A stretch of 64,000 bases of DNA from Pardosa pseudoannulata. Its lineage: Eukaryota; Arthropoda; Arachnida; Araneae; Lycosidae. The notes beneath the pieces are model-generated. The model saw nothing but the letters and a program-made list of their open reading frames with translations. It was not told the DNA's origin and searched no databases. This document shows, in pieces, positions 1-11,049 of the stretch (position 1 is the first letter of the stretch; each line of letters starts with the position of its first letter). The stretch covers positions 53,280,993-53,344,992 of the forward strand of contig CM063510.1 of the NCBI GenBank assembly GCA_032207245.1, read 5' to 3'. A program made the position numbers and the translations under genes.

Positions 1-1490
1 TATAAAGTAAGCCTCAAGATAAAGGGTATAACCATGGAGCATGATTAATTAGATATAGTTTCATTAGCTGTATGTGATAAAGTTAACTGTTTACTAAGAC
101 AAAAATATTTGAAATGGTAAAAACTCCTTTGTCGGAATATAGCATAAATTACTATGCCAACTTAAGTGAAGCAGAAATGCCGGAATAGAGTATGCAGCTG
201 CCTATTTCACTGCTTTAACCTGTTTTGTCCTGACGGTACTTATAAATACCACTTCAAACAGCTATATATTCTTAATAAAACTTTTTCCTGGTGGTACTCT
301 CGAGGACATAAACAATGCAGTTCCTACAGCAGAAAAGAAATGAGTGCACCAATCAAGAATCCTTTTTATTCGCATAGTAGGGATTTTATAATTGGCGTGC
401 TGCATTCAAAGGTCATTTTATGGTAGAGTTCATACACTTATTATTCAATTGAATAAATTCAGCGGTTTAATACCAGTTATATGGTAGTATTTTTAGAGAC
501 TTCTATTCTTCGCAGATAAGCATTTTATTTGTTTTATTCATAATTTAATGTTTTATTTTCTATCATAGAGTCAAAAATATATGTTGGTACTAGAAAGTAC
601 CAGCTGCAAAATTAAGTACTAAAATGCAGTATAAACTATTGTTCTTTTTTCTATGATCATTCTCCATTAAAACTTATCTAATGATACAAAAATTCAGTAA
701 GAAAGTTGATGGTAATTCATGATGTAAAGGGTTAAATGTGTTGAATAACCTGATTCAAATATTGATAAATCTATTTCATATAGTAAGAAAGTACATCACT
801 GAAAAACAACAGTTTACAAGAGATTTTGTTCAAAATAGTGAAAGAAATAGTTTTTTGACAAACAGCTTTCGTTCATCATAAAACATATTTTAAGCAAATA
901 ATTTGTTACACTTCAATGAAATTAACTAAAACTAAAAGTGAGAAGTACCAGGTGAAAAATTAACTTCTAAAATTAATTTTATTTTTTCTATGATTATTCT
1001 CTATTAAAACTTATCCAATGGTGCAAAAATGCAGTAAGAAAGTTGATGATAAATTAATTTAGGATATAAAGGGTTAAGTGCATATTTTACAATTGTATGA
1101 AAAACCCTCTTTCATTTCACACAACTAAACTGTTTGTTAATCTGACTTTTAAGAAAACTCTTAAACAGGATCTGCTTCAAGGTGCGACGAATAAGTGATG
1201 TAGGATTTTAGGGTAAGAGAGAGCTGTTCCCAGTTTTTCGAGAAAGACTGCAGTGGTCTTTTTCAGGGGTCTGACTGGACATGACTGTTTACAAGAATAT
1301 TTCTATAGATTTGTAGTGGTGGATTCACCAGACTGTGGTTTGTGTGACTCTAGTCATCCGATGACTAGAATGATGAAAATTTAAATAATTGTGTTGACTT
1401 TCTCTATATCAGGGCATTTTTAAAAAGTATTTGAGAGCCTGTGAACTAATTAGTTATATTAATTGTTCAGCATTTGTAAAATAATATAAA
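1..1490. repeat. AT-rich non-coding DNA with a diverged direct repeat
   Basis: No gene is seen. Positions about 590-745 and 938-1090 are diverged direct copies of each other. Both run through a 'ttctatgat.attct' block, an 'attaaaactta' block and a 'cagtaagaaagttgat' block, and both end in a run close to 'aaagggttaa'. That ending resembles the 3' end of TTAA-specific MITEs elsewhere in the window, so these may be eroded element ends. No partner terminus was found. The 86-codon open frame at 166-426 has no recognisable domain and is probably chance. Confidence 0.4.
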
Positions 1491-1492
1491 TA

Positions 1493-2218
1493 CGAGACGC
1501 ATCCAGAAATTAAGTTTGCCAATGTTTCCTCTTTAAAGTAAACGTAATTAGCAGTATTAATTGGGTGTGCTTAACAAATCTACGACGTATTAATCATATG
1601 CCAACTGGAGAAGTCCCGATTCATGTCAGTAGCGGGGTAGCAGGGTTCGAAATGGAAACTAATTCCATCTCCCGCTACCGGCAAGGTTCGGTCGGTGATC
1701 TTGAATGCACAAAGCATTGCGCCATTTGAAATTCGTCGTCTGCTTTGTCAGGTCTATGAGCCGAAACTGACACCCGAACACAAAATTAAACGTTTAGAAG
1801 CAGCACTGACATTTCTGCTACGGTATCATGATGACGGCGACCAATTCCTCGACAGGATCGTTATGGGTAATGAGACTTGGATTTCGTACTTTACCCCGGA
1901 AACCAAGCAGCATTCAATACATTGGCATTATAGTGGATCTTCGGTCAGGACCAAATTCAAACAGACGCTATCGGTACGGAAAGGGATGTACACGGTGTTC
2001 TGGGACAAAAAGACTGGTTCCATTTACAGGCGGCAAAGTTCTACGACAGAGGTATACAAAAGTTGATCCCACAATACGACAAGTGTCTCAATTCTGGTGG
2101 TGGCTATGTTGAAAAATAGCTGAAACATTTCTGTACTTGTTGGCAATAAGTATGTCCGTGAAATGCGAGTTCTTATTCTTCTTCTAAATAAGGAAACTTA
2201 CTTCCTGGATGCACCTCG
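1493..2218 (+). mobile_element. Internally deleted mariner transposon
   Basis: A short mariner (726 bp against about 1.3 kb for the family), flanked by TA on each side (1491-1492 and 2219-2220). The ends are inverted copies: the left begins cgagacgcatccagaaatta and the right end reads back as cgaggtgcatccaggaagta. The interior keeps parts of a mariner transposase gene with the middle deleted. The element is non-autonomous. Confidence 0.88.
1695..2119 (+). pseudogene. Mariner transposase remnant
   Basis: Remnant of a mariner-family DDD transposase, the enzyme that cuts and rejoins mariner ends. Recognisable mariner sequence starts near 1737 and includes LTPEHKIKRLEAALTFLLRY and DGDQFLDRIV. 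The family's first catalytic aspartate sits in TGDETW; here the segment reads MGNETW, so that aspartate is asparagine. After TVFWDKKTGS the reading frame jumps directly to the extreme C-terminus, read one frame over from 2036 (FYDRGIQKLIPQYDKCLN, stop at 2117-2119). The region holding the second and third catalytic aspartates is therefore deleted, with the junction near 2025-2036. No N-terminal helix-turn-helix and no ATG are present. It cannot encode an active enzyme. Confidence 0.85.
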
Positions 2219-2220
2219 TA

Positions 2221-3547
2221 AAACAATTGGGTGAAGTTAAAATTATGAATAAGACCCAAACTAGTTGTAACAATATAGGTGCCTAAGGAAAGTGCAATGA
2301 ACTTGCTGGATTTTATTCGGTTTTATTAGCTGTAATTTAAAAGTTATTTATTACACCAGATTTATAAAAGTACCTTTGTAAAACCTTTGTACTGTAATAT
2401 AGTATAAAATGCATAGTTAATCCACTGATTTTTAATGCATTAGGAAATGCTACTAACTTAAAACATCGAAATAGCTATTTCTGTATTTCCTCTTGTTATT
2501 TCTGCCATGCTTGCTCTGAATTTAAATTTTTTACTATACGCCTGAGTTATTTTTACTTGGACTTATTTCTTTTAACTGGTTACTTGGAAAAAAAGTTTGA
2601 ATATTCTTGTATTTTATAAACTACTTACTGTATGATTTAACATATATATAATGACTGTACCAAGAAATTTATTTTCGACATCTTAACCATATCACTTTCG
2701 CCAAAGAACGATAGTTATGTTAAGAAGAGAGTTAATCTATTTTTTTCTCACGTTAGTTCTGTTAAGTGCAAAAAGATTGAATGGCGTCTTTACATTTAAA
2801 AGAATAAAAAAACTTTACAAGCGCAAATAAAATATTAAGTGTGAAACAGTTTCGAATTATTACCAGAACAAAAATGCACTTCACGTTTCAATATATTAAT
2901 AGCTGCTATTAAATTTCTTTATACAAGAGCCTTTTAGAAAAACTTTTTAAAAAATGTATTTCTCTACACCCTTATTTTCTAGTTACTTAACAATTTGACT
3001 CGTTGAAAATCTAAAGACATTTCTTTTTTACTTATATCAAGTTTGAAATACCTCTCAACTCTCGAGCTGTGTCTTGAATACCGTATTCATTTAAACACAT
3101 ATTTTGAAAAGAACTTAAACAGACTTTATAATGCTTAGAAATGTATCTTTTCCACTTCTCATTATTCAAAAAAGTGTTAAGTGGCATTCAAATGGCTTAT
3201 AAACAGAAATTATTAAAATGTTTACAAACTCTACACCAGAGTTATTCTAATCACGTTTTTATACTTAAGGGATTTATCAAGCCAGAAAAAAATTTTATTT
3301 CTGTCAAAATGTATAATATGACTTAAAGTAAGAGAAGTTGAATATAAATTATCAAATATTTATTATGAGTATAAGCATAACATACAATTAATATTTATAA
3401 CTTAGTTTTTGTATTTTATGAATGTTTCAAACTTTTCATGTATATTTCATACGGCTGTATATCTTTTTAAATATCAGTTTACCTTTTTTCATACATAATA
3501 GCCCAAATTAATGCTTTAAAAGCATTGTCTATTAGTTATGTACTTAA

Positions 3548-3550
<3 letters not shown>
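2221..3550. other. AT-rich DNA without recognisable genes
   Basis: I see no gene or clear element here. Open frames such as 3141-3326 are short, low in complexity and without a known motif. Confidence 0.5.

Positions 3551-3615
<65 letters not shown>
3551..3615. repeat. (TA)n microsatellite grading into (TG)n
   Basis: About 28 TA dinucleotides run from 3551 to 3606 and are followed by a short TG run. Confidence 0.97.
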
Positions 3616-3616
3616 A

Positions 3617-4042
3617 ATGAGATTTACTTCTCTATGGGTGGTTGCAGTCATGGCCAATGATACCATTTCAGCTAAAGACCTTTATTAAGATAACGTTAAA
3701 GGACGGATTCCCACTTCATCATAGGGACAGGACAAACTGAAGGGTCATCTAGCATGAAGTTCTATGTACAAGACCCGTAACACCTGGGTCAACATCTGTG
3801 GGAAAATATCTCTAGAAAAATCTGTCTCCGACAGCGTGTATCTCCTTTTTATTTGAAAATTTTCTAAATTGTCCGCTAGGGCTATGTAGGATTATAATTG
3901 GTCAGGCCCCTTCTCTGTAGCCCCAGTGTTCAATTTAGGTTAGGGGTTAAAAAGGGGAATGCAAAATGACGCGGAAAATTTTAGCCCTTGATTTAAGTTT
4001 TAAAAACCCCTGAGAATTTTCCTTACATATATATATATATGA
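3617..4042. repeat. Unclassified segment between two TA-rich runs
   Basis: A less AT-rich stretch of about 400 bp lies between the TA/TG microsatellite and a second short (AT) run at about 4027-4040. It has no open frame. The boundaries at simple repeats and the contrast in base composition suggest a non-autonomous element or retro-fragment, but no family was recognised. Confidence 0.3.
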
Positions 4043-4647
4043 CTCAACCTACATGGCAGTAAATATGAATAAAAATTTAAAGCTTTACATGTGATCAGTC
4101 TTCATAAAAGTCTATTTTCAATAATAATAATATAATAATATTCAATAACAATATCTTAAATAATTCATAGTTGTTTCATTTTCTGTTCTAATTGTTTGTA
4201 TTTCAACAGGTGACATCACCCTGCAACGGCTTTTATTGTTTTGTTTTGTTTTTTAAGTACTAAAGGCAAGAAAAGATGGATGTTAGTTTAGTATTCAGTG
4301 TGTTTGTAATTATATTCATTTAACCTGTATTTTATTCATATTAATCTAGAAAACATGTATTTAAAACTTAACATAATTCTTAATTCATTTTGTGTACTGT
4401 GAATTCAGCGTGGTGTGTTTAATAATTAAAAGAAAGTTCTGTTCGACAATAAACTTCTATTTTCATCCCTAATTTCGGTTTCTCGAGATCCTTAATAGCA
4501 AATCACAAGGATAAAAAGAAGATAAGCAGTTACCTTATTCAATCGTTGATTATCATTACTGCTGGACATTTCAATTAATTAACTTAAAACCAAAATTCAT
4601 GTTTTATTCAAAGTAAAATTCTTTCTATTCATTACAACATGTACTCA
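4043..4647. other. AT-rich DNA without recognisable genes
   Basis: Nothing recognised. A small trinucleotide-like run (aataataat) lies at about 4120-4140. Confidence 0.5.
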
Positions 4648-5198
4648 TTAACCCACTAGCTCCCAGTGTCCCCATATGATGACACTGTAAAAAACCGCAT
4701 TTCCCTTTATTACGTGAAAAAATATTCTGTTATTTACCAATAATTCTGATCGCTGGAAGCACTATATAGTATCAGATGATATTTCTTTGGAATTAAGTAA
4801 AAAAATGTTCGGGAAAGATGCAGTAGAATTTCTCATTTGTTTGATAATCACACCATACATTTTGTATAATGTGGTTTGGCAAATAATTTATGAAGTAAGT
4901 TCTTTCAATTTGGTATAAATATAATATAGATAGTTTATTTGTTGCCATTAGTATGTTTATTATTATTTAGAGTTGTTAATGTGTCCGTAGTAATCAGGAA
5001 AAGTTGTTCGTCCTCGTTTGAAGACGCTAGGCGTTTGGCTATAATTCGTAATCAGTATTTTTTCACATGTTTTTTTATATTTTTTTGCAGTTAATCTATG
5101 TAGAAAAACTAAAAAATTAATAGAAATAAAATATTTAAAACCTTAGGAGATGCAGCTGCTTATCTCTTTTCTGAAGAAAAGAGGAAGACATTATAGCA

Positions 5199-5447
5199 AT
5201 GCCTCCTGATGTCGATAATCTAACAGAGGAAGAACAATTTGATAATAATTTGGGTACTCCTGTTGTATCCGACGCTGCAGGTACATTAGAAATTACAATA
5301 TCAGATAATAATTATGGCCCAGATAATACCAAAATACCTCATAATAATATTATTTTGGATAAAATAAAAGAAAACAATTCTCGTAAACGTAGAAGAGAAA
5401 AGTCAGTTGTATGGACGAATGCAACTTTTGCCTTATTACCAGGATGA
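5199..5447 (+). pseudogene. piggyBac-like transposase, N-terminal remnant
   Basis: An 82-codon open frame resembling the acidic N-terminal leader of piggyBac-derived proteins. It starts MPPDVDNLTEEEQFDNN, passes through AGTLEI, and carries a basic RKRRREKS patch near residue 65 followed by VVWTN. In full-length family members (about 550-600 residues) a large catalytic core with three aspartates would follow; here the frame stops at 5447. Its position inside a TTAA-flanked element with matching inverted ends supports the call. Family resemblance is from memory of the acidic-leader pattern, so the domain call is less certain than the element call. Not functional by itself. Confidence 0.65.
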
Positions 5448-5500
5448 TAAATATGGCTCTTGTAAATAGATATGTCATTTATAAAAAGATCCATGGTTCG

Positions 5501-5680
5501 GTTTTGGTTTGGTTTGGAGTGCTACGATCTACTTTTTTGCAACACGAGGGCTAATAAGACCGGAACCTACAGCTTAAAGCTGATTCCGAACGGCTACGAA
5601 CATCCATGCCACAGTGGGATTCGAACCCACGAACTCCGGTACCGAAGGCTAGCACCCTAACTAATCAGCCATCGTTCGGC
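5501..5680 (-). mobile_element. tRNA-derived SINE, type 1, copy 1
   Basis: A 180-bp SINE on the minus strand, bounded by a perfect 13-bp target duplication (gatccatggttcg at 5488-5500 and 5681-5693). Read on the minus strand it has a tRNA-like head with an A box (tggctgattagttagggtgc) and a B box (gggttcgaatccc), and it ends in a (CCAAA)n-type tail. It interrupts the piggyBac relic and is therefore younger than it. Confidence 0.93.
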
Positions 5681-5867
5681 GATCCATGGTTCGATGACAA
5701 TAAGTCGATGCAAATCAAAGATTTTAGAACATGTATTGCAGTAATCTATTTAAAATGGGAGCCGATTCAAAAGTAATGCCAGGATGCCAACAACAAAGGC
5801 AATAACATCCCATGTGCTTCCTGACTTATAATTCGACAACATTCAGCATGTTATTGGCAAAAGGTAG

Positions 5868-5987
5868 AAACAAAGATGTTGCCAATATGATAACTGTTCT
5901 TCAAAACATAGAATATATTGTATGAAATGTAATGCAACATTATGTATCCAATGTTTTTCTCTTTTTCATACAAAAATACAACCTTAA
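5868..5987 (+). pseudogene. piggyBac transposase C-terminal cysteine-rich domain remnant
   Basis: A 39-codon open stretch ending in TAA that matches the C-terminal zinc-binding domain of piggyBac transposases. Spaced cysteines and a final histidine are visible: RCCQYDNC, then YCMKCN, then LCIQCFSLFH, followed by TKIQP and stop. In this family the domain binds subterminal DNA at the transposon ends. It lies about 400 bp downstream of the N-terminal remnant, where the catalytic core should be, so the core has been deleted. The stretch from 5690 to 5867 does not keep a clear frame. The cysteine/histidine pattern makes the assignment fairly secure. Confidence 0.8.
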
Positions 5988-6499
5988 AGATGTTAAATAG
6001 AAAGTTTTCATGTATGCATAAAAATAAATTTTAATTTTTAACGTTATTTTGAATAGTTCTTGATTTATACATCAAAACTGTATAATTTTATGTAAAAAAA
6101 AATCATTTTTAAAATGTTTATATTTTTTACATACAAACGCCCAGGGTCATCAAATGAGGACGACTTAAAAAACGTGGTTGCAGTTAACAGAATTCAAAAT
6201 GCTTTTTAAATAATTTATGCATTTCTACCCATATCTATCAATTTCAAGAAAAAATTCAAAAATTTGTTAATTTGGGAGTTAAAGGGTTAAACTAAATGAT
6301 TTTTTTACTAATTTTAGTTAATATATTTCTTTAATGTGTAGTAATTTCTAGAAGGTATATAATTATTGCACATTTTAATTGGAAGTAAAATTAAGTATTT
6401 TTTATTAGTGCTTAATCTTAAAGCATTATCACACAACATAAATTCATTCGAAAAACGGTGGCTTTAATTTTTTATTCCATTTCCAGATGAGTAATTCGG

Positions 6500-6610
6500 G
6501 AATTTTTCGTGTGATAATGAAACATTTTCAGCCGATTTAGATTAGTTCAAGTTGACTCGTGTTAAGACAATTCAGCGACAGAAAATGTTTTGTTATCACA
6601 CGAGAAATTC
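6500..6610. repeat. Foldback inverted repeat
   Basis: Arms 6500-6529 and 6581-6610 are inverted copies with 27 of 30 bases matching. Both contain tcgtgtgataa or its equivalent, around a loop of about 51 bp. A further 'attatcacac' at 6424-6433 suggests a larger foldback element. No family recognised. Confidence 0.75.
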
Positions 6611-6624
6611 TTGAAACCATCATC

Positions 6625-6802
6625 GGTTTGGCTTAGTTTGGAGCACTGCTGTCTACATTTTTACAACACAGGGGCATGTGACCGACACCTACTGCCTAAA
6701 GCAGATTGTGAATGGCTATGATCATCCAAGCCACAGTGGGATTCGAACTAACGAACCATCGTATCGAAGATCAGAGCCCTAAACATTCGTCCATCATTTG
6801 GC
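6625..6802 (-). mobile_element. tRNA-derived SINE, type 1, copy 2 (old)
   Basis: Diverged but full-length copy in the same orientation as copy 1. Tail, body (ctactgcctaaagcagatt) and tRNA-like head with a decayed B box (gttcgaatcccac) are readable on the minus strand. No clear target duplication. Confidence 0.8.
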
Positions 6803-7221
6803 TGCAACCTTTATTGGTTGGTTGTTTGGTTGGCTGGTTTAGTTTTAATGGCCCAAGGTCGTTTTTAGGCCATAAGCTCAAAGCACTAGGTTGCATAACC
6901 CATGTTTTTAAAGTAAATACAACAACACTTAACATATAAAAGTGCCCTAAAACTGACACAAAGTGCTAAAAACAGCAAATGGGAAAAACAGATAATTTAT
7001 TGGACAATCTAATGTATGTAAGCTCAAGCCCACACGAAAAGTAAGTAAAAGGTAAAGTGATGAAACACTAGAAGGTAAACGATCACAGCTAAAAGAAAAA
7101 GGATCACAGGATGTGAGTACACAGTACTTCCTGGGCCTAGCCCTCTAGTAATGCAACACATGGGATTTTGGAAAACAAATTAATGAATAGATTTAACTCT
7201 GACATGGTAAGTAAAAAAAAA
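6803..7221. repeat. Possible further retro-repeat
   Basis: Begins with a (ttggttgg)-rich stretch at 6812-6840 directly after the SINE and continues as moderately complex DNA to about 7190. The start resembles SINE/LINE tails but no head, box or coding part is recognisable. Confidence 0.3.
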
Positions 7222-7480
7222 AGCAAAAAGGCACAAAATATAAAAATAAACGATTTAAAAATAAGCAAAAAAGCAAAAAAGCACAAAATATAATAATAAA
7301 CAATTTAAAAAAAGCCAAAAGGGCACAAAATAAAAAAAATAAACGATTTTAAAAAAAGCAAAAGGGCACAAAATATAAAAATTAACGATTTAAAAAAAAG
7401 CAAAAGGGCACAAAATATAAAAATAAACGATTTAAAAAAAGCAAAAGGGCACAAAATATAAAAATAAACGATTTTTAAAA
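7222..7480. repeat. Minisatellite, about 42-bp unit, six copies
   Basis: The word gcacaaaat recurs at about 7231, 7281, 7323, 7365, 7408 and 7449, with spacings of 41-50 bp. Each unit has the form agcaaaagggcacaaaat followed by an A-rich stretch and aaacgattt. The minus-strand open frame at 7305-7532 is only the translation of this repeat. Confidence 0.92.
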
Positions 7481-8965
7481 AATGGTAAACGAGTTGTAAA
7501 AAGCGAATTAAATTGACCAAAACAAGCAACATTCATTTGAAAAAGAATAAAAACTAAATCTGTTGCTTTTTAAAATATGTGAGTTGGCATTTCATAAAAC
7601 CTCGTATGTCAAACACTCGTTTGACAATATTTAATTATAATTTTTCTTACAATAATGCACCAAAAAATATTTTTAATCTCGAAACCTTAGTAATTATATT
7701 CCCGAATTTTTAGGGTTTTTTTAAACTACCCAATTTAATTATTAATTTTGTACTATATTTAATAAATAGTTATATTTATAGTTATCAAAACTTTAAAATT
7801 TCATATACTTTATGCTAATTCAAAATTAGAATGATATCCTGGAAAAATAAGTTTAGATTTTAGATACTAATCTACTATAAATATTTTAAAACTCTCATAC
7901 TAAACTATTAAATCAAAACTAATCCTTGAAATAACAAAATATTGTGTATCAAAACTACGTTCTTCATATGAAAAATTTTTCTCTAATAATAATTATAACA
8001 CAATAGATACAGTAAAAAGGAATAAATTTATGAATTATTATATAGAATTATCTTTTAATATTTTAAAATGTTCTTTCAGCAAAATATAACCATGGTTTAT
8101 TCTATTGAATATTTTAATTGTAGGAAATTTTTCAGTTAAAACTTGTATAAAAGCTATAATTTTCTATTTTGATATTCAAATCATTTTTTAATTCAAGTTT
8201 AGTTTGTGCATAGTTACTTTATTACACTTTCAAAAATAGGCATTTCAGATACTGGTTTCGAAAATAAGCTTTGTAGAAAAATATTTTTTTAAAATATAGA
8301 TTTCATTTTTAAATAGAAATACAAAAACACTTTAATACAAATAGAGAAAATACAAAATTAAAACAAAAATTACAAATTTATTGCTTTTGATTTGCAGTTT
8401 CAGAAATATTAGTGTTTAAATATTTCAATAATTTGAAAAATTAACTTTTTTTTAACTTTACTTAGTTTAGAAACTATACTGGATGTTATTCTTTCCGTAG
8501 CGATTTTCCCAAATCGCTGGGAGTTATTTTTTACGGTTTTACATTATACAATCATAAATATGTATAATATTACTATTGTATGATTATTATATGAATATGT
8601 GGTCTTATGTATTGTTGCCATAATTTTAAATTTCTTTTTGTCATGAAATTCCGAAATCGGAAATGTTAGATGCATAGTTGTCGAAATTCGGACAGCAGCG
8701 CTTTATAAAATTAGCCAATGTTTATTTAGAATCCTTAAACTTATAGAATACCTATTTTTTTAATCAAAAAAGCCATTTGTAATAAAGTAATTATAATGGC
8801 TCAGCTTGGATTTCTTATGAGCCTAAACAAACATACAATATACTTGCAAAATCATAAATTTGAAAAGATTTATGCGATACGATACATTAAGAATTTGGGT
8901 TTTAAAATAGCTGGTTTTTATTCTTGGTACGGGAAAATGGTGATTAACTTCTATTTATAAAAACA
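7481..8965. other. Very AT-rich DNA without recognisable genes
   Basis: About 1.5 kb of low-complexity AT-rich sequence. No open frame or element boundary is seen. Confidence 0.6.
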
Positions 8966-8978
8966 TATCCTTACTATG

Positions 8979-9157
8979 GTTTGGTTTGGTTTTGGAGTTC
9001 TGCAGTCTACTTTTTGCAACACGAGGGCTAATGAGACCGGGACTTACTGCTTAAAGCCGATTCCGAACGGCTACGAACATCCATGTCATAGTGGGATTCG
9101 AACCCACGAACTCCGGTTCCGAAGGCCAGCACCCTAACCATTCGGCCATCGTTCAGC
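8979..9157 (-). mobile_element. tRNA-derived SINE, type 1, copy 3
   Basis: 179-bp copy with a perfect 13-bp target duplication (tatccttactatg at 8966-8978 and 9158-9170). On the minus strand it has the A box tggccgaatggttagggtgc, the B box ggttcgaatccca and a (CCAAA)n tail. This is the best-preserved copy. Confidence 0.95.
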
Positions 9158-9170
9158 TATCCTTACTATG

Positions 9171-10253
9171 AAGAATCTCAATAATAAGAATATTAAAGCA
9201 GCAAGTCTCCACCAGATGGCAGCAATTGTCTGTAATTCGACAATAAGATTACATTGAGAAACAAACCTAGTTAGATTCGGGACGAGAATGTGCAAGGGAT
9301 AATTCTGATTACGCATCGCATAATGATGATATATGTAATAGGCTGAAAAGGAAATCGTGGGCTTTCAGATTTATTGTATGATGCATTACATCAGAATTAT
9401 CAGTTACACATTATCTTCAAGGTTCAAAGTAATTATAGTTTCTCAAAGTGATTGTAATGTATGAGCAAGATTGTAGTGTTTTGGGAGCTTTAATATATGA
9501 TGCAGATGTTCACGAAAACATTTATTCACAACTCACAATGCACGTTTATATACATCTTAAGTCTGTAATAATTGTTCTGGTGTTCTAAACCAAAACTGAA
9601 TTCTCCTGTTTTACTATCTGGTGTTGCCAGATTCCCCTTAATTAAGAGTTTTTATTCTGGCTGTTGCCAGATACATAAAGAGATCGATCACAGCATTGTA
9701 ACAGAGTCCTCTAGCAATTATTGGGATGTTTTTTGCTGCTGTTTTCACAGGGATATATCCTTATAAGCCAAATCGTTCACAAAATAGCAATACTAACACT
9801 GTTCTGTACAAGTTAAGTTCTTTAAAATTGTTTCCAATAACTAAAAAACCATTTTTTTAACTGTATGTGAATACTTCGAATTCTTCTACTGTCCATATCG
9901 TTGAAGTCGGCAACAAAGTCGGTAATAATATTCGTTGAATGGAAAATTTTATGTTATGTATAATTCAGATTGCAATCAATATGAAAACATACACAGATGG
10001 ATACAAAAGTACACAGTCCCGAATACAAAATTTTAACATTTTTAGACTATTCATTTCGGGTTTATGTTAGATATGGTCGTCAAACTGAAGCGATTCAAAG
10101 TGCGCTGAGGAGTTGGACGAGATGAGAATTTAATCATTCAAAATTAAAGGTTTTTTTTTCCAAATATGCACAAATGCAACAATGATTCGTGCTATAACAT
10201 ATTTAGGTATATCTTAAATGAGTTCCGTTGAAATCTAGGCGCTGAAATTTTCT
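9171..10253. other. Non-coding DNA, unclassified
   Basis: No gene recognised. Positions about 9580-9740 are less AT-rich and contain 'gttgccaga' twice (about 9623 and 9664). The 64-codon frame there (9572-9766) has no known domain. Confidence 0.4.
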
Positions 10254-10257
10254 TTAA

Positions 10258-10562
10258 CCCATTGAAATACAAATAAAACGGAATCTGATGTGTCCAAAAA
10301 TACTATTTAGTTCTAGCTCATAGAACAATTTTGGGAAATCTGAGAAAGAGAATATTTTATTTTGATATTTGCATTTCTGTATAACATTTAATGAGGTTTA
10401 TCTATGATGCTAATGTACAATAAGTAACACTATAAAGTTATGATTTAATATAATGTCACACGACGTCTACTGGAGGCAGCTATCGACGTTTCGGAGAGGT
10501 CAAAATCTACTTTAGCACATGAGATGACTGACGTCTCCCAGACGTCATTGTATGTCAAGAGG
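10258..10562. mobile_element. Short TTAA-flanked MITE with subterminal hairpin
   Basis: Flanked by TTAA (10254-10257 and 10563-10566). The left end begins cccattgaaatacaa and the right end reads back as cctcttgacatacaa, so the inverted repeats are imperfect. Just inside the right end lies tgacgtct-ccc-agacgtca, a perfect hairpin (10530-10548). A related cgacgtct occurs near 10463. It fits the piggyBac-type MITE architecture seen elsewhere in the window. Confidence 0.6.
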
Positions 10563-10566
10563 TTAA

Positions 10567-11047
10567 TAATTATGCTTCTTGCACTCTACCAAAATAAAAA
10601 CAATCCTTCATGCCGGGTTTTCTAGAGAAAACTTCTTTTGTACAGAACGGAAATTATTATCAACCATGAGTAATGCGGACATTTGAGCCTTTGGTATGAA
10701 ATGTCTCAATTCATTATTAAAGTAAGCCTATTTGTTATTGAATACAAAATTAAATATTCTGCTCTGATTAAGATATATTTTCTTCTACATCCATAAAATA
10801 AATACTAAATTCATAAAACTAATTCAGTTAAGTTCTAAGAAAAATATATTTTAAAAAATGTCCACGAAGTAAAAAAAGTAAAAATCCACTTAAGTACTAA
10901 ATAAATTTGCAGTTTTTAAATTATATATATGAGCCTCAGTTAGATCAGTATGAACAATATGTTTTACTTTATAGCATAATAAAGTCTAATTTTATTTTTA
11001 AGTTCTGATTTGTTGATAGTTTAAGTTTTAAATGTTATATAACTTTA
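10567..11047. other. AT-rich DNA without recognisable genes
   Basis: Nothing recognised. Confidence 0.5.
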
Positions 11048-11049
11048 TA

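Larger units (their letters stand above)
4652..6286 (+). mobile_element. piggyBac-type transposon relic (family A)
   Basis: Flanked by TTAA on both sides (4648-4651 and 6287-6290), the piggyBac target. Terminal inverted repeats: the left begins cccactagctccca and the right reads back as ccctttaactccca. Just inside the left end is an imperfect palindrome (gtgtccccatatgatgacac). The interior keeps the beginning (5199-5447) and the end (5868-5987) of a piggyBac-like transposase, with the catalytic core missing. A SINE is inserted at 5501-5680. Confidence 0.85.

Noticed and set aside
5472..5660. Frame reading RTHELRYRR
   Set aside because: Translation of the SINE's B-box region; the same peptide appears at other SINE copies.
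7305..7532. Hydrophobic minus-strand frame
   Set aside because: Product of the 42-bp repeat, rich in poly-A/T.
9080..9157. tRNA gene at the SINE heads
   Set aside because: The same head occurs in many copies joined to the same body and tail with target duplications, so it belongs to a SINE.
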